Positions 53,641 through 64,000 of a stretch of 64,000 nucleotides of DNA are shown piece after piece (within the stretch, counting starts at the first letter, position 1; each line of letters starts with the position of its first letter). Origin of the DNA: Dichetophora obliterata (taxonomy: Eukaryota > Arthropoda > Insecta > Diptera > Sciomyzidae); contig OY986435.1 in assembly GCA_963920525.1 (NCBI GenBank), positions 270,999,574-271,063,573 on the forward strand, read 5' to 3'. Under the pieces are notes generated by a model. The model searched no databases. It saw only the letters and a program-made list of their open reading frames with translations, and was not told the DNA's origin. Position numbers and translations under genes: made by a program.

Positions 53641-55718
53641 ATGTGGACGCAGTTCCAACAATTTGTGATCGAGATTGTCTATTCACATTCTTTGTTGTTT
53701 TTCCCCAAAAATTAATAACTAGAACAGAAACATTTAATAAGTGTATTAATCACTAGTTTAGTAACGTCAATTGAAATGTTTAACTGTTATATTTCACTTT
53801 GGTGATGTTGTAGAGTTGCTATTTCAAAATATTTAAAACTAATTTATTAATTACTGCTGCATTTTTTAAAACGAAAATCACAAATATTTTTTAAAATTAT
53901 TGAAATCACTTGAAATGATAAATACATGTATACTTTTTTTTATTTTTTTATTTTTTTTTTATTTTTGTGTATGAAATACCTAAAAACAGACACTTTGGGG
54001 ATTTCTTAAAAAACATCAAGTTTCAACAGCTATAACTTTTTGATCCGAGTATTGTTTTTGTAATTTTTTTCACAAAATAGCTTAAGACTATGCTTTAGCA
54101 CTCCATTACGTCGTTCTTTTTTTTTAATTTTGCATTTTCGTATTTTTTGGATTGAGAAAACAACGTAATCGCACAATTTTTTGTATTTGATGAGTGTATG
54201 TTCAAAAAAGCTTATTTCGACATTGTATTAAGTTGAAGAAAACCGAAAAAGTCTAGTTTTTGTTGTGCTTGCAATTCTGATACCAACAGCTAATATATGA
54301 TGTAGGCATAGATACAAAATTTTAATGGTTTCAAAGTTATAGAGATTTTTAATTTAAAAATATGTCCTTTTGTGTAGTCACTGAAGAAATAGGCATTTTC
54401 GATAAGGTTTTTAAGCATTTTATAAAATGGACATAACAATAAAATAAACATAAGAAGTTTTCACAGAAATAATTAACTCACTAAACACGTAAGGGCCCTA
54501 TGTCGAGGATTCATTGACGACTTTCATTCATTGAATAATCAGTTTCTTACCTTAAATGGAACTTGTAATGTAGTCTTTAAAAAAATTTGATAAGACCGTT
54601 TGATTAAATATTGTACAAAAACAAAAACCTTGTATGGAAATTAGTCCTTTTGTTCAAATATTTCAAAAGCAGTGCATATTAAGGTCCTTTTTAACAGAAA
54701 CATAAAATTTTATGCACAAAATATTGAAAAAATTTACGATTTTCTTAATTTTTTTTTTTGTGCAAATGATAAGATTTAATATTTTGAGTGCTAAACCATA
54801 TTAAATACAGCTTTTTTCAAAAATGTTAAATAGGATCTTTTGAACAGACACTCTTTATTTGCATTAAGTGTTGTTTCAAAAAATATTTCAATAATATTTT
54901 ATTGCATTTTCTCAAATTTGGATTTTTACAATTCTTTTGAAGTGAAAACTTCTTTAGGCGCGTTCAACGATTTTGGTAGAGGGTATATCTTTGGTTTGCG
55001 TCATCGTATTTTTCCGAGTAACTCTCGTCATCAATACAGACAGCAAAGATAACAAGATAGGAAACTTAGACAGCATAACCTCAAAAAATGTTTGCATGTA
55101 TTTGTGCATAAAAAAAATCATCAGTGATCGCCATTCTTGTTCTTAGTCGGCCGCAAGCACACAAAGAAATTACTTGGAAACTCCTGAAATTAATGCATAT
55201 AATCTGTTTGTTAAAATATAAATACTTAAGTTAGGTTGCAATAACAAGTTTGCAACCAAAACTTCGGCAATTTCTTCATTTGTTGTATTTTCAACATTTT
55301 TCAAACATTTGCTTTTGCCCGATCTTCTTCTTCTTTTTCTTCTTCTTTTTCTGCATTTTTCTGCTGGAAATTCGTTTGCAAACAAGAAAAATAATGTATG
55401 GATTTAGTGTTTTAACATTTTAATCTTTAAGTTGTGATAAAGAAATATGTTGAAAATTCAAGTAATTACATGCATGCTCTTATTTTATTACATATCGTCA
55501 ACCAAAGTTAGAAAATTTTCACACTTGTTGTATTTTTAAGTGGCTTTTTATTTTCACCACTGCGGCATTTTATTTTCAGAGTTGTCAACTATCATTGTTT
55601 TATTAATAAATTTTTTCATAAAGGGTGTGTGTCAAAAGGAAACTTTTCAGTCGTGGTAGGATAGAAAATATCAGGTTGAATAAAATTTGTGTGTGTTTTG
55701 ACCTTATCTAATTTTGCC
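53641..55718. other. Non-coding AT-rich interval
   Basis: No gene is recognised. The ORF at 55,170-55,385 minus has a lysine/arginine run from a TTCTTC simple repeat (about 55,322-55,350). Poly-T and AT tracts dominate 53.9-54.2 kb. Confidence 0.4.
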
Positions 55719-55719
55719 A

Positions 55720-55800
55720 TTCCACCACTTGAGATTTTGCTACCAAGCAAACAGAAAACATAGCAAGCAAAATGCGGTTTATTTTCTGACGGCGATTCGT
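55720..55800 (-). repeat. Fold-back repeat family, partial copy
   Basis: CCACTTGAGATTTTGCTACC to GACGGCGATTCGT parallels 56,193-56,275 (CCACTTGAGATCTTGCTAAC to TCCAATTCGGTTC), in the same orientation. It is the outermost copy of the cluster. Confidence 0.6.
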
Positions 55801-55866
55801 GCATCCCCATGTATGATGTTTTTATGTACATATGTATATATAAAGTGTTATAAAAATACTTCGATT

Positions 55867-56414
55867 GTCATATGCCGACTGTAGCTACAAAAAAACATCT
55901 ACAAAAAAATTCAAGCTGAATGCACAACAACAATTATCAAGCAAATCAACAACAAAAACGCAAAGAGAATGATATGATCACAGCGGTTGCGCAGCGTTAG
56001 AGGGGGTGAACTGAATTGGCGGCGAAAAATACATAGCACTTTGCTTGCTATTTTTTTTGTTTGCCTGCTAGCAAGATCTAAAGTGGAGGCATTAAAAGAG
56101 ACTTCACGACAGTCAAACAAAATACAAATATGAAAAATTTAAATTTAATTTTATTTCAGCAGTTAGCTCTGAAGTCTCTTTTAATGCCTCCCTCCACTTG
56201 AGATCTTGCTAACAGGCAAGCAGAAAAAATAGCAAGCAAAGTGCTGTGTATTTTCCGCCTCCAATTCGGTTCATCCCCTCTAACGCTGCGCAACTGCTGG
56301 GATCTTGTCATTCTCTTTGTGTTGTTGTAGATTTGCTTGGTAGTTATTGTTTTACAATAAGCTTTAATTTTTTGTAGATGTTTATTTGCAGCTACAGTCA
56401 AGTCAGCATATGAC
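55867..56414. mobile_element. Fold-back element: 240-bp arms, 65-bp loop
   Basis: The left arm 55,867-56,105 starts GTCATATGCCGACTGTAGCT and ends GGAGGCATTAAAAGAGACTTC-like. The right arm 56,171-56,414 is its inverted copy. Arms are similar along their full length with scattered changes. ORFs on the minus strand of each arm are mirror products of the repeat. Related single arms lie at 55,720-55,800 and 57,887-58,018. Confidence 0.8.
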
Positions 56415-56832
56415 ATCGAACTATTATAGAAAACAGTAATACATATGAATTAAAGTGTATGTATAATATTGGTAAAACTATTTGTTTTTAGTAAAAGTGT
56501 TACCGTATCGGAAATACATATTTATATATACATATATTTAGTTCATATATATGAACAATTTAGCTCATTGAGGAAATTTAAAGAGTATTTATGTGTATTT
56601 ATATAATAACAATTACGTAATAAACCTGGAAAATAAGTTAATATGTTCAGTAGTTATTGGATAACTAAAGTCTGCTTCTTATCCTAAGCATTCTATTTAG
56701 CATCAATTTCTTACATGAATTAAATAAAATTTATATGCTATAGATATTTCTTAATTTAAGAATATTCTATTTTTAATACACAACGCAATATAGATATGGT
56801 GTACATGTATATTGTGTTAGTGTTCTGATAAA
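56415..56832. other. AT-rich spacer
   Basis: No gene. It ends in GTTCTGATAAA (56,822-56,832), the left target duplication of the RTE insertion. Confidence 0.5.
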
Positions 56833-57735
56833 CTGGGGGCGATGGATCAATGTAACATGTCTGACTGTCTCAACCTGGCGAGGCCAGCATAATCTTTGTG
56901 AAATCGCCTCAAGTCGACTCAAACCTCCACGTGGTGTTTCCTGGGCAACGTCAAAACTGACAACCGTTAGTTTGGCGGCTAATCTGAGCGGCGGGCCTCC
57001 CTAGGCTTAAAATAGGTTGTGCGTCGGGTTTGAAGCCCACCCGTAAAAACCAATTTCAATGAAAACATATAAGCCACGTTACCGTTGACAATACCTCCTT
57101 CGAGGTTGTGAAGAACTTCGTCTATCTAGGATCCAGCATTAATTCAACCAACGACATCAGCATTGAGATCAAACGAAGAATAACTCTTGCCAACAGGTGT
57201 TACTTTGGGCTCAGTAGGCAATTGAGAAGCAGAGCCCTCTCTCGACGAACGAAAATCACGCTCTATAAATCGCTCATCATGCCCGTCCTACTTTACGCAT
57301 CACAAACCTGGACGCTGAGCAGTTTAGATGAAAAGACTTTAGGAGCATTCGAGAGAAAGATTCTTCGTAAGATCTACGGACCAATCTGCGTCAATGGCGA
57401 GTACCGAATACGGTGGAATGATGAACTGTATGAGCTGTACGCTGACATCGACATAGTCAAGCGCATTAAAATCGAGCGGCTTCGCTGGCTTGGTCATGTT
57501 CAGCGCATGAAAGACGATGCTCCAGTGAAGAAAACATTCGATTCGGTACCCAGCGGCGGTCAACGCAGAAGAGGACGACCGCATCTTCGTTGGAAAGACC
57601 AAGTAGAGGACAACCTGACGAAGCTTGGAATTTCCAACTGGCGCCAGCAAGCAAAAGACAGAAATGGCTGGCGCAAATTCTTAGATGAGGCCAAGACCGA
57701 CATACGGTTGTAGCGCCAACTAAGTAAGTAAGTAA
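56833..57735 (+). mobile_element. Internally deleted RTE retrotransposon with 11-bp duplication
   Basis: GTTCTGATAAA occurs at 56,822-56,832 and 57,736-57,746, bracketing a unit that starts CTGGGGGCGATGGATC and ends in a TAAG tetranucleotide tail (57,721-57,736), a typical RTE-type short-repeat tail. About 240 bp of noncoding 5' sequence joins directly to the last part of the coding region, so the endonuclease and RT core are missing. Confidence 0.85.
57075..57713 (+). pseudogene. RTE polyprotein C-terminal fragment
   Basis: The frame opens upstream of the GTG at 57,108 with HVTVDNTSFEVVKNFVYLGS, the segment following the RT thumb in RTE-clade proteins (VxxFxYLGSxI). It continues ITLANRCYFGLSRQLRSRAL, LYKSLIMPVLLYASQTW, FERKILRKIYGPI, ERLRWLGHVQRM and RRGRPHLRWKDQVEDNL, the C-terminal signature of RTE ORF2. 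It ends DEAKTDIRL then TAG. It is one uninterrupted frame of about 212 codons, but no ATG precedes it and the catalytic domains are absent, so it is a fragment. The clean frame suggests a young insertion. Confidence 0.85.
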
Positions 57736-57886
57736 GTTCTGATAAAATAATGAAATTATTTAAATAAATTACTTTAATTATACGTATCTTTGATATGGTA
57801 ACACTTTTGCTTAAAAGAAATAATTTCAGTAACATATAAAAAATGTAATAATTTGCTATAAGCTCTTAACCAAAATAATTCTGATT

Positions 57887-58018
57887 TCATATGCCGACTG
57901 TAGCTACACTATTAGAATTCACAACGTCTACAAAAAATTTCCAGCTAACTGCGCCAACAACAATTACCAAGGAAATCTACAAACAAGGACGCACAGAGAA
58001 GAACAAGATCATAGCGGA
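57887..58018 (+). repeat. Fold-back repeat family, single arm
   Basis: TCATATGCCGACTGTAGCTA to ATCATAGCGGAAC matches the left arm at 55,868-55,985 in the same orientation with moderate divergence. The RTE inserted between this arm and the main fold-back unit. Confidence 0.65.
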
Positions 58019-58040
58019 ACTTTTAGAACTTTTTGATATT

Positions 58041-58149
58041 CATCCTACATGTAGCGTCCTACAGTATGGGCTGTAGTTTGGGCTGCAGTATGAGCTTTCG
58101 CACATCCTACATGTCGTCCGACCTGTCAAATGCATCCTACATGTAGGAT
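58041..58149 (+). repeat. CATCCTACATGT motif cluster ending in a palindrome
   Basis: TCATCCTACATGTAGCG (58,041), ACATCCTACATGTCG (58,102) and GCATCCTACATGTAGGAT (58,132) are three near-copies. The last contains ATCCTACATGTAGGAT, a perfect 16-bp palindrome at 58,134-58,149. It may be a terminal repeat of a small element or a protein-binding cluster. Confidence 0.55.
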
Positions 58150-59467
58150 AGTCCGAAACCCCCTATTAGCGTGAAAATTCTTATATAGCAAGCAGTAAGG
58201 CGGTCTGTGGCAGGACAACGTCTTCCAGGGAATACTAATATTTTGTATATAGGTTTTCGCTTTGGTCGGCAGTCCTCTCACTGCTATACTTTTTTTTTGG
58301 AGCAAGAATTAACATTTTTCGAAAAGTAAAATATCACAACTCTGGTACTTTCAATCAGATTTTTATGTTTGTTAGCTAATTTTTAAGAACAATTGCTTTA
58401 AAAACGAAATGCTTATCAAATTTACTTCGAGAGATGTTTTGGACTCTTGTAAAACGCTTTTCATTTATTGGTCTCTTAAACTAGTTTGAAAAGTCTATCA
58501 ATCGGCACGAAACTTTATAGATTTTATTTTTATATCAAATCGACTATTTTTAGTATATGGCGTCAAAAATTTGGTCTAAGGGGGAGCAAGAATATAAAAA
58601 TTCCTTTTGATTTATCGATATCAAAAAATATAAACTATTTTTTTTTAAATCAAAATCCTCTCTTGGGTAAATCCTGGCTACGGGCCTGCGTTGGCGTGGT
58701 TGTTTTAATAAAAATCTTATTCATAAGTTTCATATTTTGTCTCTGTCTTGCCAACTGTCTGGACGTTTCTTCACAAACACAAAGTATACATATTCTTCAC
58801 TGATTTAACAGTACTGTCTCGTATTAGCACTCCTGAAATTATCGAAATTGAGAAAATAGATAGTTGAACAAGTTTTGTTCTTGTAACTAATGTGTAACGT
58901 ATTATTTCTTGTTTCCTGGTTATATGAGTAACAATTTAGAATTTTTAATAATTTTTATTGTTTTTATAAATATTCGTTTAATTTAGAAACAGCATTAGCC
59001 AAATTTTTTTCGAACAAATTTTTTTTTGCGTTTCTACGTACCAGAGGAATATCTTAATTTAGTTGCGAAATCTAGGATTCAACATTTACAATTAAAGAAC
59101 TAAAAATTGAATATGTTCTGAATTCTAAAAATTGATGGCCATTAGGGCATCCAATTTCAGGACGCCTCACTAATCTAGTCTCGGGTTTGACAAACCTTAG
59201 AAAAGGCATTTTTTGGAAAATGTAATATGAAGTTTCAAAGTAGTTACGCTTTGTTTTACAACACAAAACATTGCAGCAATGCAGCAAAAACTAAAAAAAC
59301 ATAGTTTCGACTAAATGCTTGGATAAAATTTATTGTTTATTTTTGAAAAAAGATCAAATCTTAAAAAAAAATTAATAAAATTAGATCTTTCACAAGTTTT
59401 ATAAAATTATTTAAAACAAATAAAATAGTTTAATAACACTGTAGTAAATTTTCAACTTTTGAAAAGA
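58150..59467. other. AT-rich interval, nothing recognised
   Basis: The ORFs at 58,486-58,803 plus and 59,072-59,287 minus show no known motif. No repeats are obvious. Confidence 0.4.
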
Positions 59468-60026
59468 CACAAAAAAAAAAAACGCCGAGACACGTGAATT
59501 TAATTTTCGATCGTAGAATTTAGTGGAGTACTCAGTTTTTACAAATCAGATTAAAGTCTCGAGCTATTCAGATTGTTGATATTTGACATTAATTCAAAAA
59601 ATTTTTATAGTTTTAACAATTAATTTTTATTGTCTTTTCAAAAATACCTCCAACGTGACAATCGAATAAGCCTTGTTTAAACTATGATTTTTCAAATGTT
59701 AAGCGATTTCGCTTTTTCTTCCATTTGGACCAATTTTGAATGTAGAACGTAAGAACTTTAAAAAAAAAATCTAAAAATTGTTTTGCTCGAATTAGGTTTT
59801 TTATTTCATAAGTAGACTTAATTCTGAAAGTGTAAGCAAAATCGGAGGTGGTCAAAATTTTTGGTCTCCAAAAATAGGGAAAACATAGCTAAAAATGGGT
59901 CTAAAAGTGATTAAATTTCAAACGCAAATATCTCGACATTTCGATTTGATTGGGAAAAACTGAGTATGCCACTAAATTCTACGAACAAAAAATAAGTTTA
60001 AGTGTCTCGTTCTTTTTGACGTTCCT
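59468..60026. mobile_element. 560-bp element with about 95-bp terminal inverted repeats
   Basis: The left arm (59,468-59,562) includes GAGACACGTGAATTTAATTT and CGTAGAATTTAGTGG, then ACTCAGTTTTT. The right arm (59,930-60,026) is the inverted, imperfect counterpart. The interior is noncoding. The target duplication could not be fixed because the left edge is an A-run. Confidence 0.6.
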
Positions 60027-60293
60027 ACAGTGTAGTTTTAGTATTTCCTAGTAGGAATTTTGTGGTATTTTGTACAGATTGCTTAAAAGAGTTTTGTTTC
60101 ATTTTTTACAGCTTGTTTTGTTATTTTAGAATTATTAAAATCACATTTCAGTATTTCTAAGAAAGTATCATGTGCTTAAAACATTGTGTTATTTTGTGTA
60201 TTTTGTGTAATCGTACTGCTAGTTTAAGAAAGGCTTTTATTTTAAAAATTTTTAAAATTAAATTTATTTTTAAATGACCTTGCTATTTATTAT

Positions 60294-60467
60294 GTTGATT
60301 ATATTTATATGATTTAAATACAAATTCTAAATTAATTGTTCTAACTTTGACCATAAGCTCAATAAACGATTTTAAACTATCAAACAACTAGAATTTGTAT
60401 ATAAAATCAAGTATGATTTAAACTATCAAATATTTAGAATTTGTTTTTAAATCATATAAAATCAACA
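60294..60467 (+). repeat. About 185-bp dispersed repeat, copy 3
   Basis: It shares CAAACAACTAGAATTTGTAT and GTATGATTTAAACTATCAAA with the 30.5-kb copy. Its left edge also carries a short inverted piece (TGATTTAAATACAAATTCTA at about 60,310). Confidence 0.7.
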
Positions 60468-60719
60468 TAATCAAGGTCATTTAGAAAAACTTTAATCAAA
60501 TGGTAGAGCACGACCAAACAGAAACAAGCTGAAAACATATCAGCAAAAATCTAAAAATAACTTCAGTAAACATGCTTTGTTAGTGGAAGACTTCCAGCAA
60601 GCTGTTGGTTTCCATATGTAATTACATACGCATAAAGACTAAACTAAAGCAAAAATACAACAACAAATGTGAATATATGAATTTGAGAAAAACTGAGAAA
60701 TTGACACTTCAAATCTCAT

Positions 60720-60766
60720 CGCCTCTGTGGTGCAGTGCGTTAGTGCGCGCTTGCACGGGTATCACA
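60720..60766 (+). repeat. tRNA-like SINE head (A box only)
   Basis: GCCTCTGTGGTGCAGTGCGT followed by TAGTGCGCGC resembles the 5' half of a tRNA with an A box (TGGTGCAGTGC), between two copies of the 185-bp repeat. No B box or cloverleaf follows, so at most it is a truncated SINE. Confidence 0.3.
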
Positions 60767-60855
60767 AAGATTTCTAATGAAGCCTTTAGCATGGCCTTAA
60801 AGGCCGAAATTGCAATAAAATCAGCTAGTGATTTTTATCTTTTCATAATGAAAAC

Positions 60856-61049
60856 ACGTTGTTGTTGCTGTTGTTCTTGTTGTTGTTTCTTTGGAAAGAT
60901 TCGTTAGAACAATTCATTGTTCTAACTTTGACCTTCAGCTCAATAAACGATTGTTAACTATAAAACAACTAGAATTTGTATTTAAAATCAAGTATGATTT
61001 AAACTATCAAATATTAAGAATTTGTATTTAAATCATATAAAATCAACAT
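60856..61049 (+). repeat. About 185-bp dispersed repeat, copy 4
   Basis: It begins in a GTT-rich tract (TTGTTGTTGCTGTTG) and ends TATAAAATCAACATT, in the same orientation as copy 3, about 570 bp away. Similarity to copy 3 is high. Confidence 0.75.
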
Positions 61050-62129
61050 TTTTTAATATTACATTCAGGTTTTTCTGAGGTAACATTATTAAATTTTTTT
61101 AAACGTCCATAAAACTATTTAAAAAAAACTGATTAGTATAATAACTTTATTATGTCTAAGTAAGAATTTTGTATAGCTTTTTTAAGGAATTTTTGTTTTT
61201 TTTTTAATTTTTAAGGTCATATATGGGTATTTTCACGTCATATATTGTACAGCTAGTTAAAAAAGATTTTTATTTTTGTATTATTTAAATCACATTTCAG
61301 TATTTCTTACCATGTGTTTAACACATTGGGCCTTGCCAATAGTCGATTTAATACCTGCTCTAAATTAAGTGTAGGCTTTTTTGACATTATTTCTATGGAC
61401 ACTTTTGTCAAAAAGCTTGCATTAAATTTAGAGTCGACATTAAAATGACTATTGGTAAGGCCCATTGTGTTATTTTGTACAGATAGTTTTAGAAAGGTTT
61501 TTATTTAAAAATTTTTTAAATCTCATAAATTTTTTCTTAGGTAGTAACAATTGAATTTTTTGTTGGAATATTTTGGAATTTGTTTGCATTAGAAGCAATC
61601 CCGAGATCCTGAAAACCCCGAGATTTTAGGCCTTGCAATCCCGAGACTGTCGGGACTAAGAATAGTCCCAAAATTCTTAGATGCCCTAGTGGCCATCTTT
61701 CTGCAAAAGAACATGTTTGTCAACAGAATCATACGGAAGAAATATTACAAGAGAATAAAAAATAGTATTTGCTTCTTCAAAAGTTTTAATTATTATTCCA
61801 ATGATATAGGCACTATAAGAGTCGAGAAAACTATAAGTGGATAGCCTAAATATTCATTCAACTTCAACTACAGCCAAAGCCTATGCATCATTTGAAAATG
61901 TCATTTAATAGTTATATATTTACATTTAAAATTAGTTCAGGATAGCATTTTGGAAGAGCATATGGCATTTTATAAAAGCATATTAAGCTGGCCAGCTGCA
62001 AATATAGTTTTATATATAGTTGTCATTATCTTTATTTTTGTTAAAAATGGACTTGCCTCACTTTCAAAATAAATGGCTCATATAAGACGGTTTTGTTCGT
62101 ATAATACTAAAATTTGGTAAGTTAGTTAA
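61050..62129. other. Non-coding interval
   Basis: GGGCCTTGCCAATAGTC (61,328) and GACTATTGGTAAGGCCC (61,448-61,464) form an imperfect inverted pair with AATTTAGAG/CTCTAAATT-like inner matches, suggesting a MITE of about 140 bp. CCCGAGA motifs recur at 61,600-61,650. No gene. Confidence 0.45.
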
Positions 62130-62310
62130 TGTATTTACTATCGACAACTTTGGACAAAATGGGCGTGGTAACACTATATCTACGCCCACTTTTCCGAAAG
62201 TATTTTTATTAATAAGATGCTCAAGTTTTGATAATGAAACTCGCTATGTAGGTGCTAGGGTCCAAGTGGAGGTCACTATATCTTTAATTGTTGCCACACC
62301 CACTTTTACC
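62130..62310 (-). repeat. Module of the 4.98-kb repeat family
   Basis: Reverse complement contains ATAGTGACCTCCACTTGGA, AGCACCTACATAGCGAGTTTC-like, and GTGGGCGTAGATATAGTG. These correspond in order to 7,360-7,520 (AGTGACCGCCTCTTGGAGC, CACCTACACAGCAAGTTTC, GTGGGTGTATTTATATTACG). It is divergent and only one module long. Confidence 0.55.
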
Positions 62311-64000
62311 AATAGATAAGTATTTCTTTTAAACAATAAGAATAACGTCTTAATAAAACAAACAACTTTTTAATAAAATAGTTAATATTAAAAATTGACG
62401 ATTTTTGGAATTTTATCTTAAATACATTTTTAAAAAATGTAAAAATTGTTTACCAAAAATATTTCATTTTAGCTTCTTTTAAAGCAAACTTAAGTGTTAG
62501 GTATACTGTTAAAATACTGAACATAAAGGCAAATTATTTTGAATGGAAAGAAATTTGGAGCTAAATATGTGAAAAAGACAGAAATTTTAATGGCAAATGA
62601 TGTTTAAGACACCTTAAAAATTGTAAAAAAGCAAACCAATTTTCGTGAAATTTCGCAGAAATTCAAGAATTTGTTTGATTAAATGGGAATAAAAACTTCA
62701 GGGATAATAAAGATTCGCAAACAAAAATCACATTTTCATATCCTTTTTCAATAAAACTTTTTAATTAGTAATTTTTTTTAAGATTCTTATATTTTGCTCT
62801 TTAATTTGATATCAAATCTGTTAAGAAAGGATAAAATTTTCTACAATAAACATTTTTTTAAAGAAATAAACTCCTTAAAACTTCAAAGTCCTGTGGAGAC
62901 CAAACTAGAGGTGTTCCGGAAAAAGTAATTGCGTATTCGTGATTTGTGTACACAAAAATATAAGCAACAATTAAGAAAATGGGCGGGGTATTTAAAAGGA
63001 ACAAATTGTTATGCAGTAAGCTGATGTAAACTGATGAACTTTTAATACAGGAATAAATTATTTCATTTTAGAAGCTGAAACCAAACATATAGTCAAGTCC
63101 ACTTCTGTCCAAACTTGCTGTAGTTGCCGCATGTTTGTCTGCGACTCTGTCAGATTGCTTTCCCACATATGCATATTATCACCTGAATGCTCTCGTTCAA
63201 GAAAATTTAAAATGTTGGTGCTTGTCGATGAGAAAATCGGTTTAGTTTATAGGATTCTGCGAAAAGACAAATAATGTTTTTTTTCCAAAGTTTCATACTG
63301 GTTTTAAGCAAGTACATATTAAAATTTCTGATATTATTTAACTTATAGATTAACCCTATAGATAAAGATATATAGATATAGATATATAGTATTGACACTT
63401 AGCTGACCGGTGAGCCATCATGTGTTTGTTTAACTTGGCCTTGTAGCAATATTTTTTTAGTTACCGGTTCGGGCTCGGTGACATCTACTTAATATTGTAT
63501 ATGTTTTGAGCTTTGTAGCCAAAGTAAACGTTATTAGTGAATTTTAAAATGCTTAAAAGTTGGCCGTGAATTACTTTACCCCTTCGTTGGACCGTGGCTT
63601 ACCAGTGAGCCACATATTTTGTATGGGTTACGAAGCGTTTCCATAGATTAAGTCCCGGGAATTAAGTTCGTTCGCTTTCGTATTTTCTCAGTTTTTTTGT
63701 ATGAGTTATATATAAGGTTTTTAGTGCCATGAGGCGAAATAAGCCATACCTACCGGAAGAGTTCAAGCTAAGTCGCTAAAGAGATCTACACTCAACAGAG
63801 CTTGGTTTTCTCCAGATTCATTGGCCGTTTGTTCATATATAAAAAAAAAGACACCAGCAAAACCAGTTGTTCTACTTTCAACACTTCATTATAACAAATC
63901 CATTCCAGGCAATAACGGATTCATGACTCTTTTTTTTCATTTTGCTTTGAACTTGAAATAATAATGAACAAATTATGAACTACAACAAGTACAAAGGTAT
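62311..64000. other. Non-coding interval to window end
   Basis: Two related phrases, ACCGGTGAGCCATCATGTGT (63,405) and ACCAGTGAGCCACATATTTT (63,602), lie about 200 bp apart. A short TATAGA run is at 63,356-63,388. No gene is recognised. Confidence 0.4.

Noticed and set aside
63356..63388. TATAGATATA run as a promoter TATA box
   Set aside because: It is a short microsatellite with no downstream gene.

Overview
This window looks like a stretch of a higher-fly (schizophoran Diptera) nuclear genome, possibly a tephritid fruit fly. It is strongly AT-rich and contains no bacterial-style operons. Introns are 60-80 bp with GTAAGT/GTAAAT donors, as is usual in flies, and the repeats are typical dipteran families (DD41D rosa-type mariner, pogo/Tigger, piggyBac, RTE and CR1/Jockey-like LINEs). 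The species assignment is inference. I see no convincing host protein-coding gene. Every substantial ORF belongs to a transposable element or its wreckage, so the window is probably intergenic or intronic.

Layout. 0-4.7 kb: small inverted-repeat elements, a decayed ZMYM1-like hAT transposase (about 1.93-3.0 kb) and a Harbinger-type MITE (3.07-3.45 kb). 4.78-8.16 kb: a 3.4-kb element with TA target duplications, filled with about 140-bp tandem units and duplicated noncoding modules. The same modules recur inverted at 35.9-36.5 kb and 62.1-62.3 kb. 9.1-9.9 kb and 19.4-19.7 kb: two LINE remnants on the minus strand. 12.3-16.7 kb: a tandem duplication, a TTAA-flanked MITE, a nested palindrome and a Mutator-like transposase gene whose only evident lesion is a 1.05-kb insertion flanked by 15-bp direct repeats. 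21.8-22.7 kb: an internally deleted DD41D mariner. 24.9-25.6 kb: one Harbinger-like MITE inside another. 30-34.4 kb: dispersed inverted repeats.

36.7-40.5 kb holds a nested pair. An outer element (TIR CTAGTRTCCGACCGAA) contains an inner 2.2-kb near-palindromic element with a perfect 8-bp duplication. The inner element carries two inverted copies of a protein gene marked by the motif DEHGERFHQ; a third degraded copy lies at 19.0 kb. I recognise the family as a recurrent invertebrate repeat protein, but I cannot name its superfamily. It is the best candidate here for something under-described.

41.5-45.6 kb is a pogo/Tigger element split next to its YNADE catalytic motif by a 2.9-kb piggyBac. 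The piggyBac has two spliceable introns, an intact DDD catalytic half and three copies of a perfect GGGTCACCGGTGACCC palindrome. 50.8-53.6 kb is a 5'-truncated LINE whose TAAA tail has grown into about 650 bp of microsatellite. 55.7-58.15 kb is a fold-back repeat cluster into which a deleted RTE retrotransposon has inserted, leaving an 11-bp duplication. The last 6 kb carries further inverted repeats and no recognisable gene.
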